From a virus: DNA of 64,000 nucleotides. The notes under the pieces were generated by a model that saw only the letters and a list, made by a program, of their open reading frames with translations, had not been told where the DNA came from and made no database searches. The number at the start of each line of letters is the position of its first letter. The first letter of the stretch is position 1. The stretch lies in IMG/VR virus record IMGVR_UViG_3300035703_000078, positions 1-64,000 of that record. The stretch is one strand, 5' to 3'. The translations under genes and the position numbers were made by a program. Below, piece after piece: positions 14,154 to 21,000 of this stretch.

Positions 14154-14186
14154 AAATAGAAAACCCCCCAGGTATTACCTAGGGGG
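14154..14186 (-). terminator. rho-independent terminator after the 174-aa gene
   Basis: On the minus strand an 11-position stem around CCCCCTAGGTA/TACCTGGGGGG has one G-U pair (14186-14164) and is followed by TTTTCTATTT. It begins 17 bases after the stop codon of the 174-aa gene. Confidence 0.85.
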
Positions 14187-14202
14187 TAGGGAGAACGGAA
14201 CA

Positions 14203-14727
14203 TCAGACCAGAACAGTGAATTCTGGCATGCGATGACCGTTCTTGGAGGGAACGATGCGGTGAGCCGGGTACTCCAGTTCCACGGCACGCTTGTTCCATG
14301 CCGCTGACCAGTAGGCTTCTGCTTCTGCGGGAGTCTGACCCCATTCTCGCAGGCAGGCAGTCAGGTTCCGTTCCCGGCACGGAGCCAGAAAGAACCTCGA
14401 CCGAAGCACCAACCTGCCTTCGGCCATCCAGGGAGGAGTGGACCCGCTAGGGTCACGGCTGATGGTAACCCCATTGCTGAGGTACACCCAACCGTCCAGA
14501 TCCGCTCCGTAGCGGGTCTGCATCTCCTGGTGGATCTTGACACCGAACCCCATCTGGATAATGTCCAGGTGGGTGAACTTCGTGCGGTGTCCACGCACGT
14601 CCACGCGCCAGCTGGTGGAGTTGGTCCACACCCGATAGGCGTGTTCCCCCGTGCTGAAGAACATGGGGGCGGAACCCTTGGTAGGGACGAACTCGACTGA
14701 GCCAAGCACAAACTGTGAAGTTGTCAT
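14203..14727 (-). CDS. hypothetical protein, 174 aa
   Basis: The ATG at 14727 (MTTSQFVLGSVEFVPTKGSA) has GGAGAT eight bases upstream; a TTG extension to 14769 runs into the leader. The protein is rich in Trp, Arg and aromatic residues (YRVWTNSTSWRVDVRGHRTKF), with a helical C-terminal part (PAEAEAYWSAAWNKRAVELE). Codon use is GC-rich, unlike the late genes. It is a single-gene unit with its own terminator, directly downstream of the second polymerase gene. I do not recognise the family. Confidence 0.75.
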   Translation of the reverse strand: MTTSQFVLGSVEFVPTKGSAPMFFSTGEHAYRVWTNSTSWRVDVRGHRTKFTHLDIIQMGFGVKIHQEMQTRYGADLDGWVYLSNGVTISRDPSGSTPPWMAEGRLVLRSRFFLAPCRERNLTACLREWGQTPAEAEAYWSAAWNKRAVELEYPAHRIVPSKNGHRMPEFTVLV

Positions 14728-14786
14728 ATGACATCTCCATATACTAGGTTTAAGGTTATTGGGATACAAACCTAGATAAACTTTCC

Positions 14787-14821
14787 CATAAGAAATCCCC
14801 CCTAGGGATTACCTAGGGGGG
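14787..14821 (-). terminator. CCTAGG-core terminator after the second polymerase gene
   Basis: On the minus strand CCCCCCTAGG (14821-14812) pairs with CCTAGGGGGG (14806-14797) across a 5-nt loop and is followed by ATTTCTTATG. It belongs to the same family as the terminators at 16811, 17357 and 17559. Confidence 0.88.
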
Positions 14822-14836
14822 AAGTTGCGGGTAGTA

Positions 14837-16714
14837 TCAGCGGAAGATGTTCTTGGCAGCAGAAACAAACTGCTCTTCCGTCACGTCCTCAGTGATGTTG
14901 GGGAACAACTTTCCCAACTCTTCCTGAAGGACCTGACGGTAGTTGCCAACACACTCGCGGTACATATGACGAGTGTACACTTCCTGCACCGTCCTCAAGG
15001 CTGGACCAATGCGAACAGTGATCGCATCGTGCCGCGTGGTCGCCACCTGTCCATCCATCTCGTTGATGGTGTTAGTCAGGACATTGCCATCCTGACAAGT
15101 GGTAACTGCAACCAAGGACCCGTTCGGGGTATCAACCCGATTGGGTTCTCCGCTGTCTGACCACGGCACAACAGGCCCGTTGTCATCAGTGAAGCCCTTG
15201 GTGAACGGAGCCATACGCGGCTGGAAGCGCGTAGGCCATCCGTTCTTCTTGCACAGATCCAGCACCGAATGAGGCAGGGACACGGAGATCTGAGGCAGAT
15301 CCCGCATCTTGGTAGCCTCATCAACCGGGAACCATGAGAGCGCGGGTGCGATCTTGAAGTGAGGGAACGTAATCCCACCGTAGGTGTATGAGAACACCTC
15401 CTCCTTCGCCTTCTGGTGAGCCAACCACAGGTCACCAAACTTGAACAGCTTGCTGTCGTAGCGAAGGGCCGCGTTCACCGACATGGCAGAAACAGATGCT
15501 GCCAGTTCCTTGATCTTGGACTGGGGCCAGTCCTTGATCAGCTCCAGACCAGAGCGGAGCTTGTCAACCTTGATCACAGCATTTGCAAGGTTGAACGGAG
15601 CGAGGACAGAACCATCCTCGTCCTCCAGCTCTCCGCCCATCCCGTAGAGGAACACCTGGCCCAACACACGCCCGGTGTAGTTCGTCACGGTAAGGACATT
15701 CTTAGCCCACTCGCGTGAACGAACAAACGACTCAACCTCTGACGGCACGATGCCAAGGCACTCCGTAATGCCTTCGTAGACCTTCCGACCCATCATAACA
15801 TCCCGACAGGTGCGGCTCCCACCGATGGCCAAGGAGGTAGCCACCGGACCCTGTGCATGGGCATCATATCCAATATGCCCATGAGACACGCCGGAAGCAA
15901 CAGCGTCACTGATGTGGTAGCAGTTTTGGATGAACCGCAGCACGTTACGCTTCTTGCTTCCAACTGACTTCAGCTTGCCGATTGGGTTGGAAAACAAACC
16001 CAGAGCAAACTCGCGGTCAGTTGCCACGCGGAACATCTCTTCCCGCGTGACACCGTACTCCTTCTCGACCAGGGTAGACCACAGCTCAATGTCTTCCTTG
16101 GTGACAGGGTTGCCTTCTGCTAGCTGATAGAGAGCGCACACATCTCCATCGTACATCGTGGGCAGAACCAGACCGTCGCGGTTGTACGCATAGAAGCGAC
16201 CGCCACGACGATCTGACGAGTGCCAGAACTTGATCTCGCTTCCCGAAGGAAGCTTGGCCAGGTTCTCGATCTGCCACTTGGCAAGGTACTCCATCAGGAA
16301 CACAGGTTCAATCACGGTGTTTGAACGACCGTTGTGAACCACCTCATAGGGCTTCTTGCCCAGCAGACAGGCAGCATCAATGGCCAGGTTGAACATGCGC
16401 TCATCGCGCACCCAGGTAACCTTGTCCATTGCGGCCATGCCACTTGCGTGGCTAGACCAGCTGCGACACTCAGGCATGAGCTTCAGGATGTCCTCAGCCT
16501 GCCGCCGAAGCGTCCAAGCCTTGAACACCTGAGATCCACCGCGAACAACCTCGCAGTGCATCTTGTAAGCTCCCGTTGACAGCATCTTACCAATGATGCC
16601 GCCAACAACTGAGAACGATGCCGGGTCGATCCCCGCAAGGACCGCATCCGGCTGAATGAGTGTCACCAGGTCGTGAACAGTGTACTCACCCTTACCCAAG
16701 AATGGAATGTTCAT
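14837..16714 (-). CDS. second, divergent single-subunit RNA polymerase (625 aa)
   Basis: This protein aligns by eye with the T7 RNA polymerase core. A DRRGGRFYAY block (R173) stands for DWRGRVY and is followed by an LAEGNPVTKEDIELW stretch like the T7 LAKGKPIGKE. Motif A GYDAHAQGPVATSLAI has D284, motif B VTNYTGRVLGQVFLYGMGGE has Y357/G358, and motif C TRHDAITVRIG has D563. Spacings R173-D284 (111) and D284-D563 (279) are close to T7's 112 and 275. The motif B lysine of T7 is Arg (R349) and the upstream Arg is Asn (N345). It is smaller than T7-type enzymes and could be an early polymerase of N4 RNAP-II-like role, or an inactive relative. The gene is GC-rich and is a single-gene unit. Confidence 0.75.
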   Translation of the reverse strand: MNIPFLGKGEYTVHDLVTLIQPDAVLAGIDPASFSVVGGIIGKMLSTGAYKMHCEVVRGGSQVFKAWTLRRQAEDILKLMPECRSWSSHASGMAAMDKVTWVRDERMFNLAIDAACLLGKKPYEVVHNGRSNTVIEPVFLMEYLAKWQIENLAKLPSGSEIKFWHSSDRRGGRFYAYNRDGLVLPTMYDGDVCALYQLAEGNPVTKEDIELWSTLVEKEYGVTREEMFRVATDREFALGLFSNPIGKLKSVGSKKRNVLRFIQNCYHISDAVASGVSHGHIGYDAHAQGPVATSLAIGGSRTCRDVMMGRKVYEGITECLGIVPSEVESFVRSREWAKNVLTVTNYTGRVLGQVFLYGMGGELEDEDGSVLAPFNLANAVIKVDKLRSGLELIKDWPQSKIKELAASVSAMSVNAALRYDSKLFKFGDLWLAHQKAKEEVFSYTYGGITFPHFKIAPALSWFPVDEATKMRDLPQISVSLPHSVLDLCKKNGWPTRFQPRMAPFTKGFTDDNGPVVPWSDSGEPNRVDTPNGSLVAVTTCQDGNVLTNTINEMDGQVATTRHDAITVRIGPALRTVQEVYTRHMYRECVGNYRQVLQEELGKLFPNITEDVTEEQFVSAAKNIFR

Positions 16715-16800
16715 TGGGTGGTTTCCTCTCTATAAGAAGGAGTTAGGGCTTGACTTATATAGCTCTAGCCATGAGCTTGCCCAACAGTTGGGCTTGGGTT
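16715..16800 (-). promoter_or_regulatory. possible promoter/leader of the second polymerase gene
   Basis: On the minus strand TTGGGC, a 17-base gap and TATATA (overlapping TATAAG) resemble a weak bacterial sigma-70 promoter. The TTGGGC is the right arm of a GCCCAA-CTG-TTGGGC hairpin (16778-16792), which could act as an operator or leader stem. The region lies between the previous unit's terminator and a GAGAGGA ribosome site. It is a candidate only. Confidence 0.35.
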
Positions 16801-16810
16801 ACATTTAACC

Positions 16811-16845
16811 CATAAAGAAATCCCCCTAGGTTTTATCCTAGGGGG
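16811..16845 (-). terminator. CCTAGG-core terminator after the 137-aa gene
   Basis: On the minus strand CCCCCTAGG (16845-16837) pairs with CCTAGGGGG (16830-16822) across a 6-nt loop and is followed by ATTTCTTTATG. The element and its flanks are identical over about 40 bases to the copy at 17559-17593. Confidence 0.9.
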
Positions 16846-16866
16846 AAAGAGGAGGATTCAATCGCC

Positions 16867-17280
16867 TTAAATCTCGTTAAAGATTCGGCGATAATTGCCA
16901 GTACCTCCGCCGGTGTCGTAGAGCGTAACGCTCCAAACCTCTTCGTAGGTTGGGGCACGCTGACCCAGGTAGTCGCAAATCAAGGAATTTCCGTTAACCG
17001 ACCTAAACTCAAATCGCGACATTGTGCCACGCTTGTAGTAAAGGACATTGTGAAGCCAGTCAACAGAGTTCTCTTGATTGTAGGACTCAAGAAGAGCGGG
17101 AACTTCTTCCGTCAAGGGACCTTCCACGCCAGGACGCGGGAAAACTTCGCGTCCGCCAAATGAGGAAAAGGAGACAGGACACAAACATTCTGTTCCCTTA
17201 GTGTCCCAAATCTGGTCGGTAAATGCATGCCCAATAGCACACACCGCCTCCCAGCGAACAAGCTTGGTGCTGATCTTCAT
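16867..17280 (-). CDS. hypothetical protein, 137 aa
   Basis: The ATG at 17280 follows AGAAAGG in the conserved leader repeat, which sets the start. The protein (MKISTKLVRWEAVCAIGHAF, then TKGTECLCPVSFSSFGGREV) contains a CxC and several scattered Cys. Its C-terminal part is beta-rich (SRFEFRSVNGNSLICDYLGQ, YEEVWSVTLYDTGGGTGNYR). It is a single-gene unit with its own leader and terminator. I do not recognise a family. Confidence 0.75.
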   Translation of the reverse strand: MKISTKLVRWEAVCAIGHAFTDQIWDTKGTECLCPVSFSSFGGREVFPRPGVEGPLTEEVPALLESYNQENSVDWLHNVLYYKRGTMSRFEFRSVNGNSLICDYLGQRAPTYEEVWSVTLYDTGGGTGNYRRIFNEI

Positions 17281-17286
17281 ACCACT

Positions 17287-17344
17287 AACCTTTCTGGTCC
17301 ATAGGACCTAGAGTTCACTGAGCCCCAGTGATAGGGTTAGGTAG
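17287..17344 (-). repeat. 58-bp leader repeat, copy 1 (two hairpins plus ribosome site)
   Basis: This copy is identical to the one at 17855-17912 except for one base. On the minus strand it gives TCACTG-GGGCT-CAGTGA, then GGTCC-TAT-GGACC, directly followed by AGAAAGG, the ribosome site of the 137-aa gene. The ribosome site begins one base after the second stem, so the stems are most likely part of the mRNA leader. Confidence 0.85.
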
Positions 17345-17356
17345 TAAGTCTACCCA

Positions 17357-17387
17357 TAAAAAAATCCCCCAGGGATTAACCTGGGGG
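17357..17387 (-). terminator. terminator after the 45-aa gene
   Basis: On the minus strand CCCCCAGG (17387-17380) pairs with CCTGGGGG (17373-17366) across a 6-nt loop and is followed by ATTTTTTTA. It begins seven bases past the stop codon of the 45-aa gene. Confidence 0.9.
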
Positions 17388-17393
17388 ACTTGG

Positions 17394-17531
17394 TCACCAC
17401 GGGTTGCCAATGATGGCCAGGGGCTGATGCTCTTTAATGAGCTTAGCCTTTGCTGCATCTTGGCTATTCGCCGTGATGGTCACAGTAACTTCGTTACCGT
17501 GACGATCCACAATCCTGAAGTTATACTTCAT
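17394..17531 (-). CDS. small protein, 45 aa
   Basis: The ATG at 17531 has AGAAAGGAG upstream, directly after a 12-bp palindrome GGGTATATACCC (17548-17559). The peptide begins MKYNFRIVDRHGNEVTVTI: two strands with a DRHGNE turn, then a helix (SQDAAKAKLIKEH). It sits between two terminators as a single-gene unit, with almost no room for a promoter of its own. The function is unknown. Confidence 0.75.
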   Translation of the reverse strand: MKYNFRIVDRHGNEVTVTITANSQDAAKAKLIKEHQPLAIIGNPW

Positions 17532-17558
17532 GTGGAATCTCCTTTCTGGGTATATACC

Positions 17559-17593
17559 CATAAAGAAATCCCCCTAGGTTTTATCCTAGGGGG
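17559..17593 (-). terminator. CCTAGG-core terminator after the 79-aa gene
   Basis: On the minus strand CCCCCTAGG (17593-17585) pairs with CCTAGGGGG (17578-17570) and is followed by ATTTCTTTATG. It is a 40-base identical copy of the element at 16811-16845, which shows duplication of the intergenic unit. Confidence 0.9.
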
Positions 17594-17608
17594 AATGTGG
17601 TTCAGTAC

Positions 17609-17848
17609 TCAGCTGTTGTTCTTAACAACTGTCAGAGTGACTGAAAGGTCATCCTCGCTACGCCACGCATAAGCAACAAGGACGCCGTCACCAAGCTCAT
17701 TGCACTCCCACAGCTCCCAGTTGCGATCCGAACAGGTGTATGCTGCGTTAAACAGCCACTGAAGAGCTTCGTACCAGTTCTTTGTCTTGAGCGGGCGGTA
17801 TTCCCACTCCTGTCCGTGGATGTAAGTGAATCGAGTTTGATTTGCCAC
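17609..17848 (-). CDS. hypothetical protein, 79 aa, first early gene
   Basis: The start is GTG 17848, fixed by AGAAAGG in the leader repeat. The protein is Trp- and Tyr-rich (FTYIHGQEWEYRPLKTKNWY, WNELWECNELG-like middle) with a beta-rich C-terminus (LVAYAWRSEDDLSVTLTVV). It is the first gene after the late-region terminator and palindromic junction, the position where T7-like phages keep host-takeover genes. The function is unknown. Confidence 0.75.
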   Translation of the reverse strand: MANQTRFTYIHGQEWEYRPLKTKNWYEALQWLFNAAYTCSDRNWELWECNELGDGVLVAYAWRSEDDLSVTLTVVKNNS

Positions 17849-17854
17849 AGTACA

Positions 17855-17912
17855 AACCTTTCTGGTCCATAGGACCTAGAGTTCACTGAGCCCCAGTGAT
17901 AGGGATAGGTAG
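17855..17912 (-). repeat. 58-bp leader repeat, copy 2 (two hairpins plus ribosome site)
   Basis: This matches copy 1 (17287-17344) at 57 of 58 positions. Both hairpins and the AGAAAGG ribosome site are identical. It precedes the GTG-started 79-aa gene. Conservation of a non-coding leader next to unrelated genes points to a shared control element. Confidence 0.85.
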
Positions 17913-17924
17913 GGAATCTACCTG

Positions 17925-17961
17925 GGAAAAAAACAACCAGAGAATTATTAGTTCTCTGGTT
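17925..17961 (-). terminator. strong terminator closing the late region
   Basis: CAACCAGAGAA and TTCTCTGGTTG form a perfect 11-bp stem with a 7-nt loop. On the minus strand it is followed by TTTTTTT. It lies about 90 bases beyond the stop codon of the giant virion protein gene and separates late from early transcription. Confidence 0.92.
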
Positions 17962-17973
17962 GCTTTGTTTGAT

Positions 17974-18040
17974 TGGGGGGGGGATAGAGGGGGATATCCA
18001 CCCTCTAATTCCTTACATAACCCCTCAGAAATTTCTGACC
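17974..18040. repeat. palindrome-rich late/early junction
   Basis: Packed between the giant gene and the terminator are a run of nine G (17975-17983), an inverted repeat TAGAGGG-GGATATCC-A-CCCTCTA (17985-18007; 11 bp with one bulged A) and a perfect 14-bp palindrome TCAGAAATTTCTGA (18025-18038) flanked by CCCCT and ACCCCT. In T7-like phages the genome ends lie between the last late gene and the first early gene, so this is a candidate end or concatemer-processing site. That role is inferred from position only. Confidence 0.5.
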
Positions 18041-18051
18041 CCTAAGTCGAT

Positions 18052-21000
18052 TTACTTCAGTGAGTCTGGAGCTTTAATTGGTGTTGTTGCTTCTTTTTGT
18101 AGAGATGAACTTGTGCTTGGCTTAGGTCCAACCATGACTTCGCTGGTAGAGGTTGTTTCTACTGGCTTCTCTGGTACTGGAGTTTCTGGAGCTGTTAGAC
18201 CTAGGTTTGGCATTTGTTTCTTTTTAAACTGATGCATGTATTGCTGAAGTTTATTATTCATTTCAGTTTGATACAATGACTTAAGTATAGCCTGTGCTAT
18301 ATTGTTTGGCGTAGGTAGTTGCATGTTTTCGTATTCAGCATAAGCTGTAGCAAATGCTGTATTCATTGGTCTACCTTCGCTATTGCGTCTTCCAGAATCA
18401 AAGGAACCCATTGTTTGTTTCTTTGCTTCTGTAGCTAGGCCCTGATTAATTAAAGTTTTAAACCAAGCTTGATTTAGAATTGGTAGTAAATATAATCCAC
18501 CATTGTAAGCTGACTTAATTCTTTCTTCATCTGACTGTGCATTGATAAAGGTATTGGTATTGGTTGCTAGGTTCTTTAGTAATCGTACCATAGCAGTAAC
18601 ACCTAGCGGTGCAATCTCTGGTTCTAATCCCTTGTTACCAGCAACTGTATCTGCCAAGAACAAGGAAGTATCCAACAAGAAGTTGCCCTGTAAAGTAAAC
18701 ATGGGGTTTCTTACTGCTGCTTTAGCAATAAGTTTAATTGTCTTTTCAGATGGTTCACCCCTTAGTAATCTTTCAATTTCGTCCCCAGCAAGGAACCCGC
18801 TGGCTGCTGCAAGCATAGTTTGATACATGATATCGGTAATGGTGTATACCAACATGAGTCCAGCCATCTTTGATGTAGACATTCTGGCACTGTTTCGTAG
18901 TAACATCTGACCAGCAAATAGAATTGAATATGATCTATACAAGCTTAAGAACTTGCTTAATGGGGAGTCATCTGTTACACCATCAAAAGCTGAAGAAGAT
19001 ATTAATGACTGTTTAACTGCCAAGTCTTGGAACTTTTCAATAGCTCCTACAGCTTGTATTAGCATTTGTTTATTTACGGTAACACCATCTACATTAACGC
19101 TAAAGTCTTTATCAAGATCTAGGATTTTGTCCATATACTGAGAAATACTAATTGGTCCTGATTGCTTTAAGAACTTAAGGCTTTCGATAACCCCAACCTC
19201 AAACATACCAGCAGCTTTCATTCGTAGGATTGTTTCAGGTGAAGATAGCTTTCTAAAACCGTTGTTCTTTAGCTTCTTCATCAGAGTTACATATCCTCTA
19301 TAGTTACCAGATTCCAATTCACCATCAATAAGCATACGTCTTACTTCTTCTAGGTTGTTAGTATTTAGTTGTCTATTGAGTTGTACTAATGCAGTTTTAG
19401 CCAAAGCTGTTCTTGCAGAGATAGATGTTGACATATTTAGTGCTTGGTTAAAGCTTAAGAATCTACTAGCCAGTCTTCCGGTTTTTCTAGTAAAGTCTAC
19501 TTCACCATATAACTTTTCCCATGACTCAACAAAGTTACTGTTAGTATCCCAGAGTATTTCTGCAAAGTCGGCAAAGTCACCACGAACCTGGGTTTGTTTC
19601 CATCCATCACTAAATGCACCAAAGCTTAATCTAAGTACATCTCCAATGTATCTGCCATAGAAACCAAGTACACCACCAGCACCGCCCAGCATCATAGCAC
19701 CAACAGCTGCTGCTGAAGAGTCTACAAGAATACCAGCGGCAATCTGGTTACCACCCCAGATTAGGTGGGCAGCTTGTGTTGTAAACTTAATTGCATTCTT
19801 ACCAATGGCATCACCAGATACGGCAGAACGCATGTTCCACATATACTGATACTTGTGCTCCAATACTGTTAAGGCATCACTAAGTAACTTGACTTCTGCT
19901 TGTGATAGGGGTTTAGCTCTTACGCCTTGTTCGGTTCTTTCAAACTGACCCTGTGATATATGAGATCCAGTTGGTCTATTGGCTCCATCAACATATGCCT
20001 TTAGAATCCTAATTAGTTTAAGAACATCATACCCCTGTACCCCAGTCATCTTGTAAATCAATGAACTTGATACAGCTTGCTGACCTAGGCCAGATCCAAT
20101 TGATTTAATAATAGATCTTATGTCTCTGGAGAAGCCACTACGGATAGATCTCATTTCTTCTACGCCTAGTACTTCAGTAAAGTTATCACCAAAGATATCA
20201 TCTACTGTTAGGTTAATGTCATCCTTATAAGTAATAGCAGCAGAAGAACCAATAGTATTTAAGAAGTCTATTGCTAGTAGTTCTGGAATTGTATTTGTAG
20301 ATGCACTAAAGATATTTCTTTCTTCTTTGATCTTAATTGGGAATCTCTCAGAACGCATAGCTTGAAGCTTTGCTTTCATATTAGGTGGATTGCCAATATC
20401 AGAAGTAATGGTATTCTTTATTGCATTCTGGATTATCTTTACCTGTTCTGGGGTAATACCGGAAGAATGGGCTGTAAGCAATCCAGTTACAGTAGCTGTT
20501 CTACTGGTGCTTGCTTCTAGTAAAGCCTTGTAGCCTTTCTTTAAATCTTTCAATGCAACCGAGTTTCCAACAGTTGCACCCGATCTAATCAGATCCTTTT
20601 TAGTTGCTAGATCAACAGATCCTTCTTTAACTTGAGCAGCATAAGAAAGAATAGAGTTAAATATAATAGCCTCTACTGAATTTGGATTAGTAGATCCACT
20701 TGCGTTTCTTTCAATAAAACTAATAAACTCTTGTTCTGAAGACATGTCTGATGAGTTAGATGTCTTAAGTGTTGGTAACCCGGAAGTCAACATAAATGTA
20801 ACCGGATGTACTCTATCAAGATCTTGTAACTGTGAAAGTTGTTTTGCTCTGATTAAAGAAGATACAGATTGAATAAACTGCGTTCTTCTTGTTTGATAAC
20901 CAGCTTTATTCTTTTCTTCTCTAAACTGATCAATATCTAACTTAAATGCAAGGTAGCTATCATGGAATGGTCTTGATCTATCTTTTAGATTAGCATCTGT

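Noticed and set aside
17864-17876. GGTCC-ATA-GGACC, a 5-bp stem with a 3-nt loop like N4 early promoters
   Set aside because: The ribosome site begins one base after the stem on the minus strand, so a transcript starting where N4 promoters start would lose it. An mRNA leader stem is the better reading, though the likeness is noted.
20935-20985. HDSYLAFKLD near residue 3065 of the giant protein as polymerase motif C
   Set aside because: It is about 1700 residues after the motif A-like and B-like segments, far beyond any known insertion, and it lacks the preceding hydrophobic strand.
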